Origin: Altererythrobacter sp. TH136
GTDB taxonomy: Bacteria > Pseudomonadota > Alphaproteobacteria > Sphingomonadales > Sphingomonadaceae
Assembly: GCF_007065885.1 (NCBI RefSeq)
Contig: NZ_CP041409.1
Span: forward strand, 2,465,501 to 2,529,500
Reading direction: 5' to 3'
Length of the DNA: 64,000 bases
Position numbers and translations under genes: made by a program. The notes under the pieces are model-generated. The model was given only the letters and a program-made list of their open reading frames with translations, had not been told where the DNA came from and did no database searches. How positions within the stretch are numbered: the stretch's first letter is position 1; the number at the start of each line of letters is the position of its first letter. Below are positions 16,522 to 24,743 of this stretch, in pieces.

Positions 16522-17589
16522 ATGATCTATCTCGATTATCAGGCCACGACCCCGCTCGCTCCCGAAGCCCGCGAGGCGATGTTGCCGTGGCTGGGCGGTC
16601 CGGGGGAGGCGGGTTTTTGCAACCCGCACAGTCCGCACCGGCTGGGCCGGTCCGCCAAGGCGGCGGTCGAACACGCGCGCGACCAGGTCGCCGCGCTGCT
16701 GCCGGACGGCGGGCGGGTGATCTTCACCGGCAGCGCGTGCGAGGCGATCAACCTCGCCATGCGCGGGGTTCCGGGCGAGGGGCCGGTCGCTCATTCCGCG
16801 ATCGAGCATCCCGCCGTGCGCGACACGGCGCGGGCACTCGGCGCCTGTTACGAACTGCCCGTCAATGCCGAAGGGCTGACCGATCCAGCTATGCCGCTTG
16901 CCCCGGGTACACGGCTGGTCGCGGTGATGCAGGTCAACAACGAGATTGGTACCATCCAACCGAGCGCCCGCTCGCACGCTGCAGCGCGCGGGGCGGGCGC
17001 GCTGTTCCTGAGCGACGCGGTGCAGGCATTTGGCAAGCTGCCCGTGGCCGAGGCGGACCTGATCGCGGTCAGCGCGCACAAGCTGTACGGACCCAAGGGG
17101 ATCGGCGCGCTGTGGGTGCGTGACGGGGTTCAGCTTGCGCCGCAGATCACCGGGGGCCTGCAGGAAGGCATCCGCTCGGGCACGCTCAGCCCCGCGCTGT
17201 GCGCCGGGTTCGGTGCGGCTGCCCAGCTTGCCCGCGAACGCATGGCGGCGGATGCGGCGCATGTTCAAACACTGTGGCACCGGGCACGAGAGTTGTTTGC
17301 CGGATGGCAGGTCAATGGCAGCGCGAGCGAACGCTGGCAGGGCAACCTGAACTTGCGCCGGGACGGACTGGATGTCGCCCGGTTGATGAGTGACTGCCGC
17401 CAGGTGATGTTCTCCGCCGGCAGCGCCTGCGCCAGCGGATCGGGCGCGCCCAGCCACGTATTGCGGGCAATCGGCCTCAGCGATCGCCAGGCCAAGAACT
17501 CCATCCGCCTGGGTTTCGGGCGGTATACCACGGTTGAGGAAATCGAGGAGGCGGCAGCGATGATCAACGCGGCGGCGGACGCGCAATGA
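16522..17589 (+). CDS. Cysteine desulfurase, IscS-like (paralog 2)
   Basis: A 355-residue class V aminotransferase-fold cysteine desulfurase. It has DYQATTPLAPEAREAM, IEHPAVRDT, QVNNEIGTIQ, the PLP lysine in SAHKLYGPKGIGALWV, IRSGTLSP and the active cysteine in AGSACASGSGAPSHVL. These are closer to canonical IscS than paralog 1. It overlaps the following ferredoxin by ATGA, so a direct role in Fe-S assembly with ferredoxin as electron donor is plausible. No IscU, HscA/B or SufBCD gene is in the window. Confidence 0.9.
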   Translation: MIYLDYQATTPLAPEAREAMLPWLGGPGEAGFCNPHSPHRLGRSAKAAVEHARDQVAALLPDGGRVIFTGSACEAINLAMRGVPGEGPVAHSAIEHPAVRDTARALGACYELPVNAEGLTDPAMPLAPGTRLVAVMQVNNEIGTIQPSARSHAAARGAGALFLSDAVQAFGKLPVAEADLIAVSAHKLYGPKGIGALWVRDGVQLAPQITGGLQEGIRSGTLSPALCAGFGAAAQLARERMAADAAHVQTLWHRARELFAGWQVNGSASERWQGNLNLRRDGLDVARLMSDCRQVMFSAGSACASGSGAPSHVLRAIGLSDRQAKNSIRLGFGRYTTVEEIEEAAAMINAAADAQ

Positions 17590-17918
17590 TCCGCGTCGTA
17601 TTCACCACGGCAGACGGGCAGACGATCGAGGCGGATGGCCTACCCGGCGACAACCTCCTCCGCCTGGCGCAGGCGAAGGGGTTGCCTCTCGAAGGAACGT
17701 GCGAGGGGCAGATGGCGTGTTCCACCTGCCACGTGATCGTCGCGCCCGACTGGTTCGAGCGGCTGTCCCCTGCCAGTGAAGACGAGGAGGACATGCTCGA
17801 TCTGGCGGTCGGCGCCTGCCGCACCAGCCGCCTGTCATGCCAGATAGAGCTGTCGCCGGACCTCGATGGATTGTCGCTGCAGGTGCCGGCCGAAGCGCGC
17901 GATATGCGGCGGTTCTAG
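17586..17918 (+). CDS. 2Fe-2S ferredoxin (adrenodoxin type)
   Basis: A 110-residue ferredoxin. The cluster ligands are seen in GTCEGQMACSTCHVIV (C-x5-C-x2-C) and the fourth cysteine in TSRLSCQIEL. The layout is that of vertebrate-type/Isc ferredoxins (adrenodoxin, Fdx), with the acidic EDEEDMLD segment that binds redox partners. It is coupled by ATGA to the second cysteine desulfurase. Its TAG stop shares a CTAG with the convergent small membrane protein. Confidence 0.93.
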   Translation: MIRVVFTTADGQTIEADGLPGDNLLRLAQAKGLPLEGTCEGQMACSTCHVIVAPDWFERLSPASEDEEDMLDLAVGACRTSRLSCQIELSPDLDGLSLQVPAEARDMRRF

Positions 17919-18076
17919 CGCAGCACCTTGTACAGCAGATATGCCGCCACCGCGGCGCCGCCGATCAGCAGACCGCGCGACGGGGTGCCTTGATTTTCCA
18001 CGCGCTCAGTTGCGCTCGGATCATCATCTTCCTGGACAAACGCGTGCGGCATCGCGGAACTGGGAATAGCGGACAT
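17915..18076 (-). CDS. Small single-span membrane protein
   Basis: A 53-residue protein beginning MSAIPSSAMPHAFVQEDDDP and ending in one membrane helix (GLLIGGAAVAAYLLYKVLR). The ATG at 18076 has an AAGGG ribosome site. No known family. A GGAAC-N17-GTT promoter 35-59 bases upstream suggests an EcfG-controlled stress gene. The stop overlaps the ferredoxin stop at CTAG. Confidence 0.65.
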   Translation of the reverse strand: MSAIPSSAMPHAFVQEDDDPSATERVENQGTPSRGLLIGGAAVAAYLLYKVLR

Positions 18077-18110
18077 CTGTAACCCTTTGTTTTCGTAAAC
18101 TAGTGTGCGT

Positions 18111-18135
18111 AACAAGAAGCCGACGACGGGGTTCC
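18111..18135 (-). promoter_or_regulatory. Candidate EcfG promoter of the small membrane protein
   Basis: GGAAC (18135-18131, minus) is followed after 17 bases by GTT (18113-18111), then AC. It ends 34 bases before the start codon of the downstream gene, fitting a short leader with the ribosome site between. Confidence 0.55.
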
Positions 18136-18154
18136 GCCGCCCCGCAGCGCTATG

Positions 18155-18700
18155 TCATGCGTCCGCGGTCGCCCGTTCTGTTTGCAGGGCGCTGATCAGC
18201 GCCTGGTTAAACGCCGGAATGTCATCAGGATTGCGACTGGTGATGAGATTGCCGTCGGTGGCCACTTCCTGATCGACCACGTTGGCCCCGGCATTTTCCA
18301 GGTCGGTGCGGATCGACGGCCAGCTGGTGACCGTCTTGCCGTTCACCACGTCCGCTTCGACCAGCAGCCACGGACCGTGACAGATCGCGGCGACCGGCTT
18401 GCCCGCGGCGCAGAAGTCCTTGACCAGCTGCACGGCCTTGTCTTCCATCCGCAGCTTGTCGGGGTTCATCTGCCCGCCCGGCAGCAGCAGGGCGTCGAAG
18501 TCATCGGCGCTGACCTGATCGAGCGTCTGGTCGATCGCGGTCGCATCGCCCCAGTCGTCCTTCTGCCAGCCCTTGATCTCGCCAGACTGGGGCGCGACGA
18601 CCACGGTTTCGAAGCCCGCGTCTTCCAGCGCCTGCTTGGGCTTTTCGAGCTCGGACTGCTCGAACCCATCGGTGGCGACGATCATAATGCGTTTGGTCAT
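18155..18700 (-). CDS. DJ-1/PfpI-family protein (class I glutamine amidotransferase-like)
   Basis: A 181-residue protein of the PfpI/YhbO group. The nucleophile elbow AAICHGPWLL carries the reactive cysteine, and the acid is the Glu of FEQSELEKP. LLLPGGQMNPD is also conserved. Family members act as deglycases, chaperones or proteases against carbonyl and other stress. The ATG at 18700 has a strong AAAGGAGAT ribosome site; the longer frame does not. A GGAAC-N17-CGTA element 25-50 bases upstream points to a general stress promoter. Confidence 0.9.
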   Translation of the reverse strand: MTKRIMIVATDGFEQSELEKPKQALEDAGFETVVVAPQSGEIKGWQKDDWGDATAIDQTLDQVSADDFDALLLPGGQMNPDKLRMEDKAVQLVKDFCAAGKPVAAICHGPWLLVEADVVNGKTVTSWPSIRTDLENAGANVVDQEVATDGNLITSRNPDDIPAFNQALISALQTERATADA

Positions 18701-18724
18701 TGGGGTATCTCCTTTGGCCGACCC

Positions 18725-18750
18725 TACGCATGGGGATAGGCGACCGTTCC
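18725..18750 (-). promoter_or_regulatory. Candidate EcfG-like promoter of the DJ-1/PfpI gene
   Basis: GGAAC (18750-18746, minus) is followed after 17 bases by CGTA (18728-18725). The -35 is perfect; the -10 differs from CGTT in its last base and the spacing is one longer. It is the weakest of the four similar elements. Confidence 0.4.
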
Positions 18751-18791
18751 GGCGTTGAGCGCTCACCCGTGCGCCTGCTAGGGTCGCGCGC

Positions 18792-21092
18792 ATGGCTGCC
18801 ATCCTCGATGCCGAAAAAGACCCGTTCGACGCGATCGTCGATGCCCCGTTCGACAGCGCCTTGTCCGAACGGTATCTCGTCTATGCGCTTTCCACGATTA
18901 CCGCGCGCTCGCTGCCGGACCTGCGCGACGGGCTGAAGCCGGTTCACCGCCGGCTGCTGTGGGCGATGCGGCAGCTGAAGCTGAACCCGACAGACGCGTT
19001 CAAGAAGTCCGCGCGCGTGGTCGGCGACGTGATCGGCAAATACCACCCGCACGGCGACGCGAGCGTATACGATGCGATGGTCCGCCTCGCGCAGGACTTC
19101 AGCCTGCGGTATCCGCTGGTCGAGGGGCAGGGCAACTTCGGCAACATCGACGGGGATAACGCCGCCGCCTACCGCTATACCGAAGCGCGGCTGACCCGTA
19201 CCGCGCTGCTGCTGATGCAGGGGCTGGACGAAGGCACGGTCGATTTCATTCCCACCTACAACGGGGAGGAGGAAGAGCCGGAGATTTTCCCCGGACTGTT
19301 CCCCAACCTGCTCGCCAACGGATCGAGCGGGATCGCGGTCGGGATGGCGACCAACATCCCCAGCCACAATGTCGCCGAGGTGCTCGACGCGACGCTGGAA
19401 CTGATCGACAATCCCCACGCCGAACACGCGCGGCTGATGGAGCTGTTCCACGGACCGGACTTCGCCACCGGCGGGCTGGTGGTCGACAGCGCCGCCACCA
19501 TTTCCGCCGCTTACGAGATGGGCCGCGGGAGCTTCCGCATCCGCGCGCGCTTTCGCGCCGCGGAAGCGGGCAGCGAGGCTGATCGCGAGGCGGGCATCGA
19601 GCGGCTGGGCGCGGGCCAGTGGCAGCTCGTGGTCAGCGAGATTCCGTACCAGGTACCCAAGGGCAAGCTGATCGAGCAGGTCGCGCAGCTTATCGCCGAC
19701 CGCAAGCTGCCGATCCTGGAAGATGTGCGCGACGAGAGCGACGAGCAGGTGCGGATCGTGTTCGTGCCCAAGAGCCGCAACGTCGATCCCGAACTGCTGA
19801 AGGAATCGCTCTATAAGTTGACCGACCTTGAAACCCGCTTCGGGCTCAACCTCAACGTGCTGGATGCCCAGGCCGGTACAGGTCGCACGCCGATGGTGAT
19901 GGGACTGAAGGAAGTCCTGCTTCACTGGGTGGCCAGCCAGATCGACATCCTCCAGCGCCGCAGCCGCTATCGGCTGGAGCAGATCGCACGGCGGCTGGAA
20001 CTGGTCGAAGGCTATATCGTCGCCTACCTCAACCTCGATCGGGTGATCGCGATCATCCGTGCCGAGGACGAACCCAAGCCGGTGCTGATGGCCGAGTTCG
20101 AACTGACCGACCGGCAGGCCGAGGCGATCCTCAACATGCGGCTGCGATCCTTGCGCAAGCTGGAGGAGATGGAGCTGCGGCGCGAGCGCGACGGGCTGCT
20201 GAAGGAGCAGGATGAGCTCAACCGCCTCTTGGAAAGCCCGGCGCGGCAGCGCACGCGGCTGAAGCGCGACCTGACCAACATCCGCAAGGAATATGCCGAG
20301 GATACCCCGCTTGGCCGCCGGCGCACGACGGTGGCCGAGGCCGCCGCTACGGTCGAGTACGATCCATCGGCGATGATCGAGAAAGAGCCGGTAACGATCG
20401 TCCTGTCTCAGAGGGGCTGGATCAGGGCCGCGCGCGGGCACGTGCCGCTCGATCAGGACTGGAAGTTCAAGGACGGCGACGGGCCGGCCTTCGCGCTGCA
20501 CGCGCAGACCACCGACAAGCTGCTGCTCGCAAGTGATGACGGACGGTTCTACACCTTGGGGTCCGACAAGCTGCCCGGCGCGCGCGGCTTCGGCGAGCCG
20601 CTGCGCACGATGATCGACATCGATCCTGAAGCGACGGTCGTCGCCGCGATCGTCCACCGGCCCAAGGCACAGCTGCTGCTCGCCGCCACCAGCGGCAAGG
20701 GCTTCGCTGCCGTGACCGACGAACTGCTCGCCGAAACCCGCAAGGGGCGCCAGGTGGTCAACCTCAAGCCGGGGCAGAAGCTCAGCGTGGTGCGCGAGAT
20801 CGCGGCCGCGCATGACCACGTCGCGGTGGTGGGCGACAATCGCAAACTGGTGGTTTTCAGCCTGGAGGAAATGCCGATCATGGCGCGCGGATCGGGCGTG
20901 ACCTTGCAACGCTATCGCGACGGTGGGCTGAGCGACGCGATCACTTTGACGCTGGCGGACGGGCTTAGCTGGGCGATGGGCGGCGAAACGGGCCGCACCC
21001 GCACCGAGGACGAGGTGTGGCAGTGGAAGGTCGCGCGGGGCGCGGCGGGGCGCATGCCGCCGCGCGGATTTCCCAAGAACAACCGGTTCTGA
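18792..21092 (+). CDS. parC: DNA topoisomerase IV subunit A
   Basis: A 766-residue type IIA topoisomerase A subunit, which with ParE decatenates chromosomes. The start ([20 protein letters not shown]) and [16 protein letters not shown] are typical. [16 protein letters not shown] belongs to the winged-helix region and the catalytic tyrosine is in [12 protein letters not shown]. The QRR region and long coiled-coil arm follow, and the C-terminal beta-pinwheel is divergent ([12 protein letters not shown]). The shorter C-terminal domain without a GyrA box, and the lack of a GyrA-type QRRGGRG motif, favour ParC over GyrA. A strong hairpin follows the stop. Confidence 0.94.
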   Translation: MAAILDAEKDPFDAIVDAPFDSALSERYLVYALSTITARSLPDLRDGLKPVHRRLLWAMRQLKLNPTDAFKKSARVVGDVIGKYHPHGDASVYDAMVRLAQDFSLRYPLVEGQGNFGNIDGDNAAAYRYTEARLTRTALLLMQGLDEGTVDFIPTYNGEEEEPEIFPGLFPNLLANGSSGIAVGMATNIPSHNVAEVLDATLELIDNPHAEHARLMELFHGPDFATGGLVVDSAATISAAYEMGRGSFRIRARFRAAEAGSEADREAGIERLGAGQWQLVVSEIPYQVPKGKLIEQVAQLIADRKLPILEDVRDESDEQVRIVFVPKSRNVDPELLKESLYKLTDLETRFGLNLNVLDAQAGTGRTPMVMGLKEVLLHWVASQIDILQRRSRYRLEQIARRLELVEGYIVAYLNLDRVIAIIRAEDEPKPVLMAEFELTDRQAEAILNMRLRSLRKLEEMELRRERDGLLKEQDELNRLLESPARQRTRLKRDLTNIRKEYAEDTPLGRRRTTVAEAAATVEYDPSAMIEKEPVTIVLSQRGWIRAARGHVPLDQDWKFKDGDGPAFALHAQTTDKLLLASDDGRFYTLGSDKLPGARGFGEPLRTMIDIDPEATVVAAIVHRPKAQLLLAATSGKGFAAVTDELLAETRKGRQVVNLKPGQKLSVVREIAAAHDHVAVVGDNRKLVVFSLEEMPIMARGSGVTLQRYRDGGLSDAITLTLADGLSWAMGGETGRTRTEDEVWQWKVARGAAGRMPPRGFPKNNRF

Positions 21093-21098
21093 GAATGC

Positions 21099-21133
21099 GA
21101 ACGGGCCGCCGGCGTGCTGCCGGCGACCCGTTC
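21099..21133 (+). terminator. Hairpin terminator after parC
   Basis: GAACGGG (21099-21105) pairs with CCCGTTC (21127-21133), and inside it GCCGGC (21108-21113) pairs with GCCGGC (21119-21124) around a GTGCT loop. There is no T tract. It lies between parC and the convergent secreted-protein gene and may serve both. Confidence 0.6.
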
Positions 21134-21174
21134 TGTCACTTGAAGTGCTCGAAAGGGGGCTGAGCCCCGTTCGC

Positions 21175-21696
21175 TTATTGCGCGCTGCTGCCGCCATCCG
21201 CCGCCGCCGCTGCCACCTGATCGGCGGTGAACAAGGCGATCAGCGCGCCGGCAGCATCGAGCGCGAAATGTTCGCGCTTGAGCGCGACCGCGCCGGACGG
21301 GCTATCGAGCACGACCGCGTCGCCATCGACGAACTTGATGGTGCCCAGCGCCGTGCCGGTGGGCGACGCCACCGCGGCCCCGGCGACGAGCTTGGCATCG
21401 CGCGCGCTGTTGGCGGCGGTGATCTGCTGCGCCATCATCTCGTCGAGCTGCGCCTTGGTGACGGTGATCGTGGGACCCTGGTCGCTCGTGCCGAACGCAT
21501 CCTCGGGCAGGGGGGCCTTGTGGGTGCCCGTGTCGACGGTCACCGTGCCGGCATCGACGCTGGCGACAGTGCCGACTGCGCTGCCATCGGGACCATAGAC
21601 CGTCACCCCGGTGGCAAGCTGAGCGAACGCGGCGGCCGGAAGAACCGTGGTCGCGACGAGGGCGGCGGCGAACTTGGCGAGTGTCTTCAAAATCAT
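21175..21696 (-). CDS. Secreted protein of unknown function with repeated beta motif
   Basis: A 173-residue protein with a cleavable signal (MILKTLAKFAAALVATTVLP then AAAFA|Q). The mature part has two similar segments, TGVTVYGPDGSAVGTVASVD and AAVASPTGTALGTIKFVDGD, each followed by a valine-rich strand, reminiscent of PRC-barrel-like beta folds. No cysteines or catalytic motifs are apparent. It is likely periplasmic. The ATG at 21696 gives a complete signal peptide; the much longer frame upstream is an artefact. Confidence 0.75.
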   Translation of the reverse strand: MILKTLAKFAAALVATTVLPAAAFAQLATGVTVYGPDGSAVGTVASVDAGTVTVDTGTHKAPLPEDAFGTSDQGPTITVTKAQLDEMMAQQITAANSARDAKLVAGAAVASPTGTALGTIKFVDGDAVVLDSPSGAVALKREHFALDAAGALIALFTADQVAAAAADGGSSAQ

Positions 21697-21818
21697 CTCC
21701 GTTGGTCTTCTTGGCAATCTTGGAATGCGGCTCCTCTCCAAGTGCCGCTCGGCAGCTGGCCGCGACCGGCTGCCTCCGCCCGGGTGGGGCAACCAGCCTG
21801 AAGCTGGGGTGAAGCCCC

Positions 21819-22997
21819 TCAGCCACCGTCGGCAAGCTCGGCATCGAGCAGTTCGCTCACCCGCTGCCGATCGGGGAAGCTTTCCGCCACCCAGCGCTGT
21901 TCCACCGCGTGCAGGATACGCGCGACCTGCGGACCGGCCGACACCCCGCGGGCGACGATCTCTCCGCCTTTGAGCGGCAATCGAGGCGGCTCCCACCCGG
22001 CGAGCGGCGCGGGGTCGCCGCCGGTCAGCAGCAGTCGGTCGATCGCGCACGGGATGCCGATCCGATAGGCGAGGGCGCGCGGATCCTCGCCATCGCGCGT
22101 GTCGCGGGCCGCCGCGCAGGCCAGGCGATCGCGCTGGTGACGCGACAGGCGCAGGCGTGCCGCCACGGCCTCCGTCACCGGGCGCGCGGCGGGGAGCAAC
22201 GCCGCGAGCCGGCGCATCGGGTCGGGCGCAAAGCCATGCGCCTGTTCGCGGGCGATGAGCTCGGCCAGTTTTTCCACCTCGGGCTTGCCGGCCTCGGGCA
22301 ACACCACCGTTAGCACGCCCAGATCGCGCATGCGGGCGACGGTGGGCGCGGGATCGGGGAGGACGAGCAGGTTCTGCAGTTCCCAGCCCACCCGCTCGCG
22401 GCTCAAGCCCTTGAGGCCGGGCGCGAGTTCGGCGCAGGCGCTCTCCGCCCCGGCATCGAGTCGCGATCCGAACCGAGCCTGGAAGCGGAAATAGCGCAGG
22501 ATGCGCAGGTAATCTTCCCGGATGCGCGCGGCAGCCTCGCCGATAAAGCGCACGCGGCCGGCTTCAAGATCGGCCACGCCGCCGAAGTAATCGAACACCT
22601 CCAGCGTGACGGGGTCGGCGTAGAGCGCATTGATCGTGAAGTCGCGCCGGGAGGCGTCGTCCCGCCAGTCGGTGGCGAGGGCGACGGTGGCGCGGCGGCC
22701 GTCGGTGCTGACGTCCTTGCGCAAGGTGGTGATCTCCACGTTGCCGCCATCGACGATCGCGGTGACCGTGCCGTGGTCGATCCCCGTGGGGATGGAGCGG
22801 ATGCCGGCTTCGTCCAGCCGGGTGATCACTTCGCGCGGTTCCAGCAGGGTGGCCGCGTCGATGTCGTGCGCCTCGATCCCCAGCAGCGTGTCGCGCACCG
22901 CGCCGCCCACCCAGCGGGCGTTGCCGGTGCCCAGCACCTCGATCAGCCGCGCGAGCGCCGGGCGCCGGGTCCATCCGGCGGCAGGAAGCCTAGTCAT
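21819..22997 (-). CDS. cca: CCA tRNA nucleotidyltransferase / poly(A) polymerase family
   Basis: A 392-residue class II nucleotidyltransferase. GGAVRDTLLG is the nucleotide-binding G motif, HDIDAATLL holds the two catalytic aspartates, and DGRRATVALATDWRDDASRR then DFTINALYAD is the B/C motif region. It adds or repairs the CCA end of tRNA; a poly(A) polymerase role cannot be fully excluded from sequence. The start overlaps the Nudix stop by 8 bases (ATGACTAG), so the three genes DUF1285-Nudix-cca form a tight operon. Confidence 0.9.
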   Translation of the reverse strand: MTRLPAAGWTRRPALARLIEVLGTGNARWVGGAVRDTLLGIEAHDIDAATLLEPREVITRLDEAGIRSIPTGIDHGTVTAIVDGGNVEITTLRKDVSTDGRRATVALATDWRDDASRRDFTINALYADPVTLEVFDYFGGVADLEAGRVRFIGEAAARIREDYLRILRYFRFQARFGSRLDAGAESACAELAPGLKGLSRERVGWELQNLLVLPDPAPTVARMRDLGVLTVVLPEAGKPEVEKLAELIAREQAHGFAPDPMRRLAALLPAARPVTEAVAARLRLSRHQRDRLACAAARDTRDGEDPRALAYRIGIPCAIDRLLLTGGDPAPLAGWEPPRLPLKGGEIVARGVSAGPQVARILHAVEQRWVAESFPDRQRVSELLDAELADGG

Positions 22998-23589
22998 CGA
23001 ACACCTCGGCCAGCTCCAGTCGGCGCGCCAGGTTGCCGATGATCGCCGCGGTCACCCCCCAGATGCGATGATCCTGCCACATGATCTCGAAATAGGTTCG
23101 CTCGGCGCCGTCCCATTCGACCGTGCGCGGCACGCGGTTGGCGGGATCGAGCACGTAAGCGAGCGGCGGCTCGAACCAGCCCGCCACCTCCGCGGGGTTG
23201 GGGGTCAGCTCCAGATCGGGGGGCACGACCGCGAGGACGGGGGTGATGTCGTATCCGGTGCGGGTGTGAAACGAATCGGAGGCACCGATCACCTGCACAT
23301 CGCGCGGATGGATGCCAAGCTCCTCGTGCGCTTCGCGCAAGGCGGCGGTGATGGCATCCTCGCCGGGATCAAGCTTGCCCCCGGGGAATGCCGCTTGCCC
23401 GGCGTGGGCGCGCATCGTTTCGGGCCGGTGCGTGAGCAGCACGCCCGGTTGCGGCCGGTCGGTGACCGCGATCAGCACCGCGGCTGCGCGCAAGTCGCCG
23501 GGGGGTGGCGCCATCGCATCCCGCAGCAGATCGACCTCGCGCGCGTGTCCGGCTTCGAACAGGCTCGCCAGCCGCGTGAACAGCGTCAT
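22990..23589 (-). CDS. Nudix hydrolase, CoA pyrophosphatase type
   Basis: A 199-residue Nudix enzyme. The Nudix box runs GKLDPGEDAITAALREAHEE followed by LGI, and the preceding LLTHRPETMRAHAGQAAFPG is the CoA-pyrophosphatase signature (NudL-like, LLTxR...GQxAFPG). It would hydrolyse CoA or acyl-CoA to phosphopantetheine and 3',5'-ADP. It overlaps DUF1285 upstream by ATGA and cca downstream by 8 bases. The cca-Nudix-DUF1285 order is conserved in many alphaproteobacteria. Confidence 0.9.
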   Translation of the reverse strand: MTLFTRLASLFEAGHAREVDLLRDAMAPPPGDLRAAAVLIAVTDRPQPGVLLTHRPETMRAHAGQAAFPGGKLDPGEDAITAALREAHEELGIHPRDVQVIGASDSFHTRTGYDITPVLAVVPPDLELTPNPAEVAGWFEPPLAYVLDPANRVPRTVEWDGAERTYFEIMWQDHRIWGVTAAIIGNLARRLELAEVFDD

Positions 23590-24131
23590 GCGGGCACCAG
23601 TGAAAAGTCGGCTCCCTGGCTCGTGACGCGCCAGTCATCCCCTTGCGCCAGCGCGATCTGCGCGAGCTGCTGATAAGTCGAACGGTTCAGCCGTGCCTCG
23701 CAGCCCCGCCGCACTGCAAGGTAGAACGCCGGCGTAGCGGGATCGCCGCGCGCGATGAGCGTGTTCTCGGGTCCGGCGATGACGATGTCATCGGTGTTGA
23801 GCCGGAACGCCAGGGTGCCGTCACGGTCGATCACGTCGACCGCCACGAACGCAGCGTCCTCCACCTCTATCGTGAGCCTTTGCACCGGCGTGATCAGCCA
23901 GTGCCCCTCCGCGTCGCGCAGCAGCAGCGAGGCGAACGCGCGGACCATCGCCGGCCGGGAGATCGGGCTGCCGTCGTGAAGCCATGTGCCGTCGGCGCGA
24001 ATGGTCATGTGGCTGTCGCCGGTCTGAGCCGGAGCCCACCGTTCGACCGGGGGCAGCCGGCGCGCCTCGACCGCCTCGGCCAGTTCCGCGAGCGACAGGG
24101 CGGCAATCTCGGGAGGCGGCTCGTATGGCAT
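23586..24131 (-). CDS. DUF1285 domain protein
   Basis: A 181-residue DUF1285 protein: PPVERWAPAQTGDSHMTIRA, then DGTWLHDGSPISRPAMVRAF and FYLAVRRGCEARLNRSTYQQ are family-typical. The structure of the family is known to be two similar beta domains, but no activity is established. It is the first gene of the DUF1285-Nudix-cca operon and overlaps the Nudix start by ATGA. No signal peptide. Confidence 0.88.
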   Translation of the reverse strand: MPYEPPPEIAALSLAELAEAVEARRLPPVERWAPAQTGDSHMTIRADGTWLHDGSPISRPAMVRAFASLLLRDAEGHWLITPVQRLTIEVEDAAFVAVDVIDRDGTLAFRLNTDDIVIAGPENTLIARGDPATPAFYLAVRRGCEARLNRSTYQQLAQIALAQGDDWRVTSQGADFSLVPA

Positions 24132-24155
24132 CGGGCGGGCGATGCCAGATGCCGG

Positions 24156-24695
24156 TCAGTTCGCCAAGCCGCTCGGCATTGCGGGGGTCCACGGCCCCAG
24201 TTCCCCGTCGGGCGGATAGGCGGGGCTCTGCCCGCGCACCAGCAGCCGTGCCGGGTCCCACGGTCCCGGGCAGGTCCAGCCAGCCGGCGCCTGCGTAAAA
24301 CCGAACGGCGCATAGTATGGTGCGTCGCCGATCAGCACCTGCGGAAGCGGCGGGTTCCTCCCGTCGCGGAGACTATCGAGCGCGTGGAGCGACGCCGCGA
24401 TCAGCGCCTTGCCGAAGCCTTCGCCCTGATGCGCCGGCAGCACCGCGACCGGGCCGACCATGATCAGCGGATGGCGCCTGCCAGCATCGCTGGTCAGCGC
24501 GACCGGCCACAGCTGGATCGAGCCGACCAGATACTCCTCATCGTCCAGCGCGGCGAAGCTGAGGGCGGGGAGCCAATCCATGCCTTCGCGAATGCGATAC
24601 GCGGTGCGCGCGCGCCGGTCCGGCTCGAACGCCGCATCGAGCAACGCCTCGACCAGAGCAGGGTCGACGGCCGAGAGGGGGACAATTGACGGCAT
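24156..24695 (-). CDS. GNAT N-acetyltransferase (YhbS-like)
   Basis: A 179-residue GNAT-fold protein. The acetyl-CoA pyrophosphate loop is seen in LPAHQGEGFGKALIAASLHA (Q/RxxGxG/A), preceded by the beta strand IMVGPVAVL. The later VLIGDAPYYAPFGF is the YhbS-type segment. The substrate is unknown. It lies 24 bases upstream of DUF1285 on the same strand and could be co-transcribed with it. Confidence 0.85.
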   Translation of the reverse strand: MPSIVPLSAVDPALVEALLDAAFEPDRRARTAYRIREGMDWLPALSFAALDDEEYLVGSIQLWPVALTSDAGRRHPLIMVGPVAVLPAHQGEGFGKALIAASLHALDSLRDGRNPPLPQVLIGDAPYYAPFGFTQAPAGWTCPGPWDPARLLVRGQSPAYPPDGELGPWTPAMPSGLAN

Positions 24696-24743
24696 CGGAG
24701 GCGCGCGCCGATACGGGGGTCGCCGCGCGCTGTCGAGCGGCTT

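Noticed and set aside
14779-17586. 935-codon open frame on the minus strand
   Set aside because: It is antisense to both cysteine desulfurases and out of frame with the hydrolase gene; composition is that of a GC shadow.
18501-21197. 898-codon open frame on the minus strand
   Set aside because: It is antisense to parC, whose catalytic motifs are intact, and overlaps the DJ-1 gene out of frame.
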